From an uncultured Granulosicoccaceae bacterium (lineage in GTDB: Bacteria; Pseudomonadota; Gammaproteobacteria; Granulosicoccales; Granulosicoccaceae), in NCBI GenBank assembly GCA_937958675.1, contig CALGND010000032.1, positions 1-43,551 of the forward strand: a stretch of DNA of 43,551 nucleotides. The letters are read 5' to 3'. The position numbers were made by a program, and so were the translations under genes. The notes below the pieces were generated by a model that saw nothing but the letters and a program-made list of their open reading frames with translations, was not told where the DNA came from and did not search any database. Every line of letters starts with the position of its first letter. Position 1 is the first letter of the stretch. Shown piece by piece: positions 1 to 7,520 of the stretch.

Positions 1-245
1 GTTTGATAACGAACTGCTCCACCTTGCTGCTTGGCGTGAGCCGCAGCGTCAGCGGTAGAGGGTGCAACTAAACCGAGCATGCCGTAAGCCGTGGTCGCAG
101 ATGCACCAAAGATGCTAGCAATGGCTAGAAATTCTCGTCGGTTCATCTCCGAGCCAGTCTTGTCTGTGCCAGATTTGCACACAGACTTGGCCATATCAAC
201 AACATGAGTAGGCATGTCCTGCCCGTTTTTCTTCTTGAACGTCAT
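1..245 (-). CDS. ABC-type solute-binding protein (family 5-like), N-terminal part only
   Basis: This gene runs off the left edge, so only about 81 N-terminal residues are visible. They contain a twin-arginine motif (NRREFLA, starting near residue 35) followed by a hydrophobic stretch and an Ala-rich cleavage region, so the protein is probably exported folded by the Tat system. The residues after the signal (HAKQQGGAVRYQ) resemble the start of mature dipeptide/opine-type (family 5) binding proteins, which often carry this kind of Tat leader. The ATG at 243-245 is the first Met; the Met just before NRREF, about 33 codons in, is a possible alternative start. It lies on the same strand as, and about 110 bases downstream of, the oxygenase gene, so it probably supplies the operon's substrate. 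The substrate is unknown, and family assignment from the leader alone is tentative. Confidence 0.6.
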   Translation of the reverse strand, partial: MTFKKKNGQDMPTHVVDMAKSVCKSGTDKTGSEMNRREFLAIASIFGASATTAYGMLGLVAPSTADAAAHAKQQGGAVRYQ

Positions 246-332
246 TCAGTTTTCTCCAGTGGAATGTTAAATCTTATTGATAGGTGACCTTTTTTAGACC
301 ACTAATGTTCACGGTAAACGTTGTAATTGCCA

Positions 333-360
333 CAATGATGCCCCAAATGGGCTTACATTG
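333..360 (-). terminator. hairpin across the end of the oxygenase gene
   Basis: CAATG (333-337) pairs with CATTG (356-360), and GCCC (340-343) pairs with GGGC (349-352) around a CAAAT loop. The stem includes the TAA stop codon of the oxygenase gene. No U-run follows on the minus strand, so this is a weak terminator or attenuator candidate that could reduce read-through into the binding-protein gene. Confidence 0.25.
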
Positions 361-1075
361 GCAAGGCAGCAACGACGTGCACGCGTCTCGTTTCGCCTCC
401 ATTTAGCGCTGTGTGATAGCCACGAGTGTCGGTAAAATACACAGACCCATCAGCTGGCAAGTGCGTAACATGATGATTTACAACGAATAATGAGCCAGGA
501 TTGGACACAATTGGGATATGCAATCGAGGTTCTGGGTCTCGATGCCATGAATTGCAGTTGTACAGCCCTTTTGAGAGCAGCCGCATGCGGCCGATGGGCG
601 CAATCTCGAGTAGGGTCTCCCACACTTCTTTAAGGTAAGTATCGGCAAATAAAGGCACAAACTCTTTGAAAGCGAACTCATCAACCAGCTCCTCGCGTTT
701 CACTTCCTTCAGTGACTGATCAACACGGGTATAAAATAAGCCAGACAAATCATTGGCTGTTTCCTTTTCCACACCTGGGCGTCTCGTCAAGGATATAGCT
801 CCAAAGCCAGCATCTAAATCTCCTTGAAATTCTGACAACCTCAGCACCTCTTGCAATGCAGCTTGCAACTTTTCGATATCGAACGACACATCCAAACGCT
901 GGATACCCGGCCCAGGTTTAAAGTGGGCAACTGACTCAGTATCCGGTGTTGACTGCTTCCAACTTTGCATACGTTCGCGATCAGTTTGTATCGCTGTTTG
1001 ATTGTTTGCCTTAGTACTCATACCAGTAAATCCAGTAGACCCAATAGATTCCGACTCATTATTAACTAAAGCCAC
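353..1075 (-). CDS. Aspartyl/asparaginyl beta-hydroxylase-like Fe(II)/2-oxoglutarate oxygenase
   Basis: The 240-residue product carries the iron-binding triad of the Asp/Asn beta-hydroxylase (cupin) family: HRD at 178-180, then RLHIPI, then the distal His in DTRGYH (residue 221), with Arg 230/231 placed to bind 2-oxoglutarate. Bacterial members of this fold hydroxylate small molecules as well as peptides; the rhizobial cis-4-proline hydroxylases are one example from memory. The first roughly 55 residues are low in family signal. The start is a GTG at 1073-1075 that overlaps the end of the methyltransferase gene by 10 bases, which suggests translational coupling. An ATG at 1019-1021 (residue 19) is a plausible alternative. 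It probably acts in the same pathway as the two upstream enzymes, on a substrate that cannot be named from sequence. Confidence 0.75.
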   Translation of the reverse strand: MALVNNESESIGSTGFTGMSTKANNQTAIQTDRERMQSWKQSTPDTESVAHFKPGPGIQRLDVSFDIEKLQAALQEVLRLSEFQGDLDAGFGAISLTRRPGVEKETANDLSGLFYTRVDQSLKEVKREELVDEFAFKEFVPLFADTYLKEVWETLLEIAPIGRMRLLSKGLYNCNSWHRDPEPRLHIPIVSNPGSLFVVNHHVTHLPADGSVYFTDTRGYHTALNGGETRRVHVVAALPM

Positions 1076-2628
1076 TGTGGCTCAAGTGCAGGCTCTTGTT
1101 TGCCCAGGACTTCCTTACGATTCGCAACATAGGCTTCCATCTCTTCCACTATGGCAGGATCGCTCGGTGGCGGCTCGAACTCCTCAAGTATTTGTTGCCA
1201 TATTTTAGTGGCTCGTTGTGTTGTATCTAACGACCCTCTCTCAACCCAGTTTTCATGATTTTGCCAGTCACTTAAAAACGGTTGATAGAAAGCCGTCTTG
1301 TAACGCTCTTTTGTATGATCGCAACCAAAAAAATGCCCTCCAGGGCCAACTTCTTTTATAGCGTCTAAGCCGATCTCGTCTAAGTCGATTTTAATCGGTT
1401 GCAAAACCTGCGTCATGTGTTGAAGCATTTCACAGTCGGTGATGATTTTTTCAAATGACGCAACTAAACCACCTTCCAACCAACCGGCTGAATGGTAAAT
1501 CAAATTCCCATGGCCCAATACTGAGCCCCATAATGACATCTGGGTTTCGTAAGTAGCTTGCACATCAACTGCATTCGATGCATTACATGCACTGGTACGA
1601 TGCGGCAGTTTGTAGTGACGTGCCAATTGCCCACCCGCCATATTAGCCAAGGAGTTTTCGGGTGTACCGAATGCCGGCGAGCCAGAGCGCATGTCAACAT
1701 TAGAAGTAAACCCGCCGTATATTGATGGTGTGCCTGGCCTGATGAGTTGCAATAGTGAAATACCCAGTAAAGCCTCGGCGTTTTGTTGCACAAACGCACC
1801 GCCTAAAGTCGCAGGTGTCATTGCCCCCATCAATGTGAACGGCGTGACGGTAACGGGTTGCCCTAGAATGGCCAGTTGCATTGCGCCATACGCCATGCTG
1901 TCATCTAACTTGCGCGGAGAATTAATATTAATGTTTGTCATAGCGCACGGGTTAGATTTTAAATCTTCAAGCGACAAACCGAGTGCTATTGCGCACAAGT
2001 TCGCAGCGTCTAACACACGTCCCGCTCCAATGCCTTGTGCAAAAAAAGGTTTATCCGACAGAGTAAGATTGATTAATGTGGTATCAAGATGCCGGGAATT
2101 GACAGGCATGTCCGTTGGTGCCGTCGCTTGATTACCAAAGAACGTCAGCACATTAAAATACTGCCCAAAGCTTACCAGTTTTTTGTAATCCTCAAGATTA
2201 CCCATGCGCCTGCCATTGATTGCATCATGCACATTGGGTGTACCCGACACTAATCCGAAGTTTATAACGTCACCCCCTACGAGAAGATCATTGGCAGGAT
2301 TACGTGCACGTGCGGTAAACATCTCAGGTGCATGTGCGATTAATTCCATCACTAAATTGCGGTCCATCCGCACCATGCCGTTGTTATCAACCTCCGCCCC
2401 ACCTTTACGAAACACCTCAAGGGCTTGTTCACCCATGACTTCAATGCCTTGATCTTCCAGCAACGCCATTGAAGCATCGTGAATCAACGCTAGTTGTTCT
2501 TCATCCAGTGGCTCTACCGGCGCAAAGCGATTATGCAAACGACCACGGTCAAGCTGCGCAATAACACCCTTGCTAGCATTCTCTGCAATTTTAGAACTGC
2601 GTTTACGCCTTCTTGGTCTGGTGGCCAA
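1066..2628 (-). CDS. MttB-superfamily (trimethylamine/betaine:corrinoid) methyltransferase homologue
   Basis: This 520-residue protein matches the trimethylamine methyltransferase family in length and in segments such as DMRSGSPAFGTPE and DVQATYETQ. There is no in-frame amber codon, so it belongs to the non-pyrrolysine branch. Characterised members of that branch demethylate quaternary amines (glycine betaine for MtgB, proline betaine for MtpB) by passing a methyl group to a corrinoid protein. The N-terminus is Arg/Lys-rich (residues 4-11). It sits 3 bases after the PrpD-family gene and overlaps the oxygenase gene, so all three are almost certainly co-expressed. No corrinoid protein or reactivase gene is visible in the window, so the methyl acceptor is open. 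Confidence in the family is high and in the substrate low. Confidence 0.85.
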   Translation of the reverse strand: MATRPRRRKRSSKIAENASKGVIAQLDRGRLHNRFAPVEPLDEEQLALIHDASMALLEDQGIEVMGEQALEVFRKGGAEVDNNGMVRMDRNLVMELIAHAPEMFTARARNPANDLLVGGDVINFGLVSGTPNVHDAINGRRMGNLEDYKKLVSFGQYFNVLTFFGNQATAPTDMPVNSRHLDTTLINLTLSDKPFFAQGIGAGRVLDAANLCAIALGLSLEDLKSNPCAMTNININSPRKLDDSMAYGAMQLAILGQPVTVTPFTLMGAMTPATLGGAFVQQNAEALLGISLLQLIRPGTPSIYGGFTSNVDMRSGSPAFGTPENSLANMAGGQLARHYKLPHRTSACNASNAVDVQATYETQMSLWGSVLGHGNLIYHSAGWLEGGLVASFEKIITDCEMLQHMTQVLQPIKIDLDEIGLDAIKEVGPGGHFFGCDHTKERYKTAFYQPFLSDWQNHENWVERGSLDTTQRATKIWQQILEEFEPPPSDPAIVEEMEAYVANRKEVLGKQEPALEPQWL

Positions 2629-2631
2629 TAG

Positions 2632-3993
2632 CTATGCTCCGTTTGTGTAAATCAATGAATAGAAACCATCTAGATGGCGGGTCTGCATTCCCATGCCACG
2701 CACCCTATCTGCTAGCGCTTGGCTTTGACGTTCACCTAAAACGGGGGTCGCGAATCGAAAATACTTGGCACTCATCTCTTCACTACTTAACGGCGACTCA
2801 GGATCACCATCGGCTTCGGTAGGACCGGATTCCAACACCGTGCCGTTTCTTAACGTAATAACAACATCGCTAATACGGCGTGCAGGAAACTCGTCGTTAT
2901 ACGCGTCGACCTCGTGCATTTCAATCGAATCACTGAATGCCAACACCTCAGGATTAGTCAGACCATCACCTTCAATTTCGTTCACGGTTAGCTTGCGACT
3001 ATTAATCGCAGCTGCCACCGGAAACGGCAGGCTGTACTGTGCCTGCTCGGTAGTCGTGGGTTTCGTTGTTGCTAATCGCCATGACTCATGAAATGTACCA
3101 ATCGATAATTTAGCTATACCGGCTAATGTAAAACCGTGCTTAGTTTGTAGGCGCATAGCAGCCACTATCGCTGGCTGTGCCCAGCGGCAAACTGGATAGG
3201 GTTTAAAATATTGCTCTGTGATTAACCAACGACGACCTAAGTCAGCATACAAAGGCGCTTCAGATTCAGACTCCATCGTTATAGCTGGCGCACCGGTGAA
3301 GCCTGATTGCGCCAAGTAAGCTGCAGACACGCCCGCCATCGCACCCCACCCCGATCCATCTTTAAGCATGGTGGGATGATCAATGCATCGCATCATTTGG
3401 CTACGCGGTCCGTGGTACTCCGCAATGCCTAAAGCTTCACGAGTTTGTTGAACGTCTAACTTTAAAACCCGAGCACCAATTGCAGCAGCCGCTAGAGCAA
3501 CCCAAGCGCCCGAGGTATGATAATCCGGCACACTGGCATGCAATGCAATCCCTGCTCGGCAGGCAATTTCATAACCTACAACAAGGCAAGTTAATAGTTC
3601 TTCTTCGGTAACGTCGTGAGCACGGGTTTCGTTATCAAGCATTGCCAATAGCGCAGGCAATACACCGCATCCGGCATGCCCTTTAGTTGGCTTATGACCA
3701 TCATGCGCATCGATAGAATCTATCGTCATACCATTAGATAACGATGCTCCTAACGGGCTGCACTTGCGGCCATCAAACAATAAACGAGCTCCGCCGCCAT
3801 CAGGGCCTGCAGCAAAATGCTGTACGGCATGATTAGTAATAATATGAGAAAGCTTAGTTTGAGTCCCACTGGCTGCAACCGCTAACAAGTCAAGCAAGCA
3901 CTGCTTAGCCATTGTTTGCGTCTCAGTTGGTAGCTCCGACCACTGCAGCGTGTGTATAAATTCGATAGAGGGATTGTTCATAGAGCGTGGCAC
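2632..3993 (-). CDS. MmgE/PrpD-family protein
   Basis: The 453-residue product is of normal length for the MmgE/PrpD family, which includes 2-methylcitrate dehydratase and cis-aconitate decarboxylase. The conserved DAHDGHKPTKGHAGCGVLPA-type segment lies near residues 92-110, with further family signatures such as DGSGWGAMAG (near 212) and FKPYPVCRWAQPA (near 263). No other methylcitrate-cycle gene (prpB, prpC) is nearby, so a role in propionate metabolism is not supported. Family members in amine and aromatic catabolic operons usually have undetermined lyase or dehydratase activity. It is the first gene of the minus-strand operon, with only 3 bases before the methyltransferase. The ATG at 3993 is used; the Met at residue 5 is an alternative start. 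Confidence 0.85.
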   Translation of the reverse strand: MPRSMNNPSIEFIHTLQWSELPTETQTMAKQCLLDLLAVAASGTQTKLSHIITNHAVQHFAAGPDGGGARLLFDGRKCSPLGASLSNGMTIDSIDAHDGHKPTKGHAGCGVLPALLAMLDNETRAHDVTEEELLTCLVVGYEIACRAGIALHASVPDYHTSGAWVALAAAAIGARVLKLDVQQTREALGIAEYHGPRSQMMRCIDHPTMLKDGSGWGAMAGVSAAYLAQSGFTGAPAITMESESEAPLYADLGRRWLITEQYFKPYPVCRWAQPAIVAAMRLQTKHGFTLAGIAKLSIGTFHESWRLATTKPTTTEQAQYSLPFPVAAAINSRKLTVNEIEGDGLTNPEVLAFSDSIEMHEVDAYNDEFPARRISDVVITLRNGTVLESGPTEADGDPESPLSSEEMSAKYFRFATPVLGERQSQALADRVRGMGMQTRHLDGFYSLIYTNGA

Positions 3994-4046
3994 GGAATCG
4001 CTGCATCTGAGCCTCTATTATTTAATACGAATGCTTTAACAGATAT

Positions 4047-4073
4047 CACATATGAGACATTATATGTCATATT
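4047..4073. promoter_or_regulatory. Divergent promoter/operator between prpD-like and glxA-like genes
   Basis: The 85-base divergent region contains an imperfect inverted repeat, TATGAGACAT then ATGTCATA (4051-4071), overlapping a perfect minus-strand -10 hexamer TATAAT (4064 to 4059). No good -35 is visible at 17-18 bases, so the operon promoter looks activator-dependent. This fits control by the divergently encoded GlxA-type AraC regulator, but binding is an inference. Confidence 0.4.
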
Positions 4074-4078
4074 AGGGC

Positions 4079-5035
4079 ATGAATAGCCGTCATGTCGCCT
4101 TTTGCCTATGCCCGGGTCTCCCATTATTTGGGCTTGTCTCGATGTTGGAAGTATTTCGTCACGCAAATCGCTTATCTGGATCAGAAGCCTACACATGGTC
4201 CTTTTTAACCGAAGCAGATGACATCATTCTTGATAACAATGGCTTGTTACTACATCCAAGCACGCCACTGGCTAACGCGCAACACGCAGACTTAGTGCTA
4301 GTGGTTGCAGGCTTTGCGCCCTGGGATCAAAGACCGCTAGAGCTTATGACGTGGGTGCAATCGCAAGCTTTAAGGCAAGCCATGATTGGCGGCATCTCTA
4401 ATGGAAGCTTCGTACTCGCCGCGAGTGGCCTACTCGAGGGTTTTGCTGCAACCGCACACTGGGAAGACTTCGCCAGTTTTTGCGAGATGTATCCTAGCGT
4501 GCGAGCTCGGTATAGACGATGGGTAATTGATCGCCAACGTATGTCGTGCTCTGGTGGTGCAGCAACGTTAGACTTAGCAATTGAAATAATCAGGCTAGAC
4601 TTAGGCGATGACATTGCTCGACGAGTGTCAAGGCAAATGTTATTAGAAGACTTTGAACGAAGCGACCAGCAAGTTGCGCCAAGAGTGTATGACGGAAGTC
4701 ATCATTACTCACCCCAAGTCCAGCAAATATTGCGCCTGACCGATACAGATATCGATGGCGAAATTAATGTGCAAAAACTGGCAGACAAGGTTGGCATAAG
4801 TCGTCGAGCATTACTGCGAATCATAAAAGAAGAAACAGGCACCACCCCAAGTCAATTAATCAACCAACGCCGGCTTGAACGCGCTAGATCATTAGTACAG
4901 CACTCTGGCTTACCCTTAGTGGCAGTGGCCGATGCAGTTGGCTTTAGTTCTCAATCACATATGACACTAAAATACCGCGAAGCGTTTGACACTACACCGG
5001 CACAAGATCGTAAAGCTTGCCAGAGCTTGACATAA
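4079..5035 (+). CDS. GlxA/GbdR-type AraC-family transcriptional regulator
   Basis: The 318-residue protein has a DJ-1/PfpI-like N-terminal domain (about 5-175) and a C-terminal AraC DNA-binding domain with two helix-turn-helix units (about 215-315; KVGISRRALLRIIKEETG and the VADAVGFSSQSHMT segment). At the nucleophile elbow the usual Cys is replaced (GGISNGSF, residues 104-111), so the first domain is a ligand sensor rather than an enzyme. GbdR, CdhR and ArgR, which sense glycine betaine, carnitine and arginine, have this architecture. That fits the divergent methyltransferase operon, which it probably activates. No convincing ribosome binding site precedes the ATG: AGGG is only one base away. 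The fold nevertheless begins immediately, so the start is probably right and the message may be nearly leaderless. Confidence 0.88.
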   Translation: MNSRHVAFCLCPGLPLFGLVSMLEVFRHANRLSGSEAYTWSFLTEADDIILDNNGLLLHPSTPLANAQHADLVLVVAGFAPWDQRPLELMTWVQSQALRQAMIGGISNGSFVLAASGLLEGFAATAHWEDFASFCEMYPSVRARYRRWVIDRQRMSCSGGAATLDLAIEIIRLDLGDDIARRVSRQMLLEDFERSDQQVAPRVYDGSHHYSPQVQQILRLTDTDIDGEINVQKLADKVGISRRALLRIIKEETGTTPSQLINQRRLERARSLVQHSGLPLVAVADAVGFSSQSHMTLKYREAFDTTPAQDRKACQSLT

Positions 5036-5084
5036 CGCCGAAGCAATCTGCCGCAAATGACTAAAACCGCGCGAGCTAATCTGC

Positions 5085-6227
5085 TTAGTCCCAAATATTC
5101 ACATCCACGCCTTGTTCACGTAACTCATCGGCTCGAGCCGATAGATAACGCTGAAAATTAGGCTCTTCTTTCCACGCGTCGCTGGCAACATACGCCATGA
5201 TGGATTGAGTGTGAAAAGTTTTTAGAAACGACTCTGAGCGAATCACTTCCGTGCCATCAGCCGAATAGAGAATCATTGTTGGTGCGTAATTGATGCCAAG
5301 CTCACGACTCCATTCTCGTCCTGTTATTTCTTTGCCAGCCTCCGCTTCGATAGGATCACGACCCCACATATCAACTCTATATACATCAAACTTGCTCAAC
5401 CATTCTTGGCTCTCAGGTTTTGACAAAATACTGTCATGCAGAGATTCACAATTTTTACAACTGCCTTGTTCAAACAGCAGAATTTGGGGTTTCCCACCTT
5501 TACCCAAGCTACGGCTGAAATCGCTAGTTGAACCTGCGTAGTAGTCTCTATCAATCAAGGATTTTGAAGAGGTGGATTCAGTTTGTTTTGCGAGGAACTC
5601 AGAAAACGGCAGCTCGGATTCTAATTTTTCTGATACGTAAGTTAGTACATGACGAAATTTATCAGGGTCGTAATAACCGTTTATTCGCAAAGCAAGTTTA
5701 CCCTCTTCAGTTAGAAACAAAACGGTTGGGGTAAATTGCACTTGCAAGGCTTCGGCGAATTCTTTTTCGGTGTAAACATCACCGCCTACACTAACAACCT
5801 CTCTATCTCCCCACATGTTAATTTCGATAACATCAAATTTCGATTTTAAGGTTTGCGTAATATCCGCTTGAGCGAGGTTGCGTTCAACTAAGGCATTGCA
5901 ATATGGGCAGCCGTTTTGATGGAATATCAGCATAAGTCGCTTTCCTTCAGCCGCAGCTTCCGCCACATCCTCTTCAAGCTCCATAAAGCTGACTTTAAAC
6001 CAATCTGGATAGACGGTTTCTATCGCGCCAGTATATTCGCCAATTTTCTCCGATTGCTCGTCAGCCTGCAATGGCGAGATCAAACACAGTGTGAGTAACG
6101 AAAAAGCTAGTAATATTCTTACACGAATATTAGGACAACACTCGCCATAGCCGTCATAGTCGCCATGGCATTTGATCGACGATGGCTGAAACTTATTATT
6201 TGCAATAAGCCAAAAATAAGAAAACAT
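5085..6227 (-). CDS. Exported protein with two thioredoxin-like domains
   Basis: With the ATG at 6225-6227, preceded by GGGGG at a good distance, the product has 380 residues. A hydrophobic segment near residues 36-54 followed by QAD looks like a signal peptide or anchor with an unusually long N-terminal extension. Two thioredoxin-fold domains follow. The first has CPYC at about 107-110 and a cis-proline segment FTPTVLF. The second has CKNC at about 257-260 and YAPTMILY. This resembles SoxW/DUF255-like periplasmic thioredoxins that handle disulfides in sulfur or cytochrome maturation, but the tandem form is not tied to a known pathway here. The gene stands alone between unrelated neighbours. 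A TTG four codons upstream is a less likely start. Confidence 0.75.
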   Translation of the reverse strand: MFSYFWLIANNKFQPSSIKCHGDYDGYGECCPNIRVRILLAFSLLTLCLISPLQADEQSEKIGEYTGAIETVYPDWFKVSFMELEEDVAEAAAEGKRLMLIFHQNGCPYCNALVERNLAQADITQTLKSKFDVIEINMWGDREVVSVGGDVYTEKEFAEALQVQFTPTVLFLTEEGKLALRINGYYDPDKFRHVLTYVSEKLESELPFSEFLAKQTESTSSKSLIDRDYYAGSTSDFSRSLGKGGKPQILLFEQGSCKNCESLHDSILSKPESQEWLSKFDVYRVDMWGRDPIEAEAGKEITGREWSRELGINYAPTMILYSADGTEVIRSESFLKTFHTQSIMAYVASDAWKEEPNFQRYLSARADELREQGVDVNIWD

Positions 6228-6279
6228 GGTTGCCCCCAATTAGATTACTACAGCCTAAACCAAATAATAGCATGATCAT

Positions 6280-6299
6280 AAAAAAGCAAGTTTCCGCTT
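6280..6299 (-). terminator. Weak intrinsic terminator candidate
   Basis: On the minus strand a short stem (AAGCGG / TTGCTT, loop AAAC, with two G-U pairs) is followed by a run of T. It lies about 150 bases downstream of the DinB gene and upstream of the thioredoxin-like gene, so it could separate the two units. The stem is weak. Confidence 0.35.
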
Positions 6300-6446
6300 C
6301 TACCTTACCATTTAAGACTTCTATTTCGATAATACAAATAGACTTGACGAATTGACCAGGGTATTACCATGGGGACTGTTCGACGCTCGTGTCAACTGAC
6401 TATATTATGTCGGCAATGCGCTAAGTTACCACTAGTAGCAGGCTGC

Positions 6447-6965
6447 TTACTTGGCATTCGTTTCTCTAATGAACACAGGAATGTCCGTTGTTGGCGGCTC
6501 TACTGAGAGTTGATACAACACGCCTTCGATGTGACCACGGTGATAGCTTGAGTGGTTCACGATGTGATGTATTACATCACTTTTTTTCAGAGCGCCTTTC
6601 TCGCCTCCAATAAAGGTAAAATTAACCCTGCTACTCATTTGTTCAGCTGAAAGCCTATCAACGTACGCGGCATACCATCGGTTTATCGCTGATTGGTCAC
6701 GCTTGAGATCAGTGAACTGAGGAGCGTTATCCGGATTCCGTGTGTTTAGTTTGTGGGGAGTTCCTTCTAGATTATGCTTCCACACGCTGTCCATGGCGTA
6801 GACATGATTCAGAAGTTTAAGAATACTCCCAAATAACATTGGCCTTTCAGTTACAAGTTGTTCCTGAGGCAGTTCTGCTAGTGCGTTGTATAGAGCCCTG
6901 TCGGCCCAGGCTTTATAGCTCACCAAGCTTTTTAGTTGTGTGTCACCACCCATTTCATCTATCAC
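6447..6965 (-). CDS. DinB-family protein
   Basis: The 172-residue protein fits the DinB/YfiT four-helix-bundle family, whose members bind a metal and often act as thiol-dependent transferases (bacillithiol or mycothiol S-transferases) or have unknown roles. The likely metal-binding histidines are H54 (LLNHVYAMD) and H138/H142 within HHIVNHSSYHRGH. Length is typical. The longest reading starts at a GTG (6963-6965) with a moderate AGG-containing site upstream; an ATG four codons later is possible. No partner gene helps to predict a substrate. The downstream region towards the thioredoxin gene holds a weak terminator candidate. Confidence 0.8.
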   Translation of the reverse strand: MIDEMGGDTQLKSLVSYKAWADRALYNALAELPQEQLVTERPMLFGSILKLLNHVYAMDSVWKHNLEGTPHKLNTRNPDNAPQFTDLKRDQSAINRWYAAYVDRLSAEQMSSRVNFTFIGGEKGALKKSDVIHHIVNHSSYHRGHIEGVLYQLSVEPPTTDIPVFIRETNAK

Positions 6966-7019
6966 TTCAACGACCTATTCATATAATTGACATTACACTA
7001 AATGACATTACGCGTTTCG

Positions 7020-7382
7020 TCATAGAAAAGCATAAACAAGAAACCCACCGAAAGCGATTGCAGCAACGCCCGCCAGCCGACCCAGTGGCTTTGAATTCGT
7101 GAGTACCCAAGACAATAGCTGACGAAACCTTTTCCGCCCTATCACTGCCAAAAATATTCCAGCAATAATAAAGATCCAGCCTAGTGCTTCAATTGTTATG
7201 GGAAATCGGGATAAACTGGATTGACTAATGAGTTGCGCCCCAACAATCACTCTAACCAAGACCGCAATCACTTGTATTGCTGAATTTTCAATATTGTTGC
7301 GCAGCAGCGCAAAAATACTATCCGGGTTTCTTAATAGTAAAACGCCAGCGAATAAAAGCAGGCCAGCAAACAGTGTAATCAT
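7020..7382 (-). CDS. Small integral membrane protein, unknown function
   Basis: With the ATG at 7380-7382, which has a clear AGGAG eight bases upstream, the product is 120 residues. It has about four hydrophobic segments: a start helix around 2-17, RVIVGAQLI-containing near 43, ALGWIFIIAGIFLAVIG near 70, and a C-terminal LAGVAAIAFGGFLVYAFL. A longer reading from 7445 adds a polar tail without a good ribosome binding site and is not preferred. No catalytic motif is visible and I do not recognise the family with certainty. It reads like the small uncharacterised proteins of about 120 residues common in marine proteobacteria. Confidence 0.7.
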   Translation of the reverse strand: MITLFAGLLLFAGVLLLRNPDSIFALLRNNIENSAIQVIAVLVRVIVGAQLISQSSLSRFPITIEALGWIFIIAGIFLAVIGRKRFRQLLSWVLTNSKPLGRLAGVAAIAFGGFLVYAFL

Positions 7383-7479
7383 AGAATGGCTCCTATGGAT
7401 CGAAATATGCAGGCATTGCGGCACAGAGTGAGCAAATGCATGCACAATGTATCTCGCTAGCCTAACTGACGTAATGTGG

Positions 7480-7508
7480 AACGCAGCGTAACGTAGATTT
7501 CCTGCGTT
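7480..7508 (-). terminator. Possible hairpin after the CoA-transferase gene
   Basis: AACGCAG (7480-7486) and CTGCGTT (7502-7508) form a 7-bp inverted repeat with a 15-base loop directly downstream of the CoA-transferase stop codon. It lacks a U-tract, so terminator function is only a possibility. Confidence 0.25.
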
Positions 7509-7520
7509 GCGTTAATTCAG

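Noticed and set aside
2632..3993. 2-methylcitrate dehydratase (prpD) as a specific name
   Set aside because: No prpB or prpC is nearby, so only the MmgE/PrpD family can be supported.
6427..6437. 11-base match (TACCACTAGTA) shared in reverse with the region near 27733
   Set aside because: It is too short and lacks flanking similarity; it is probably chance.
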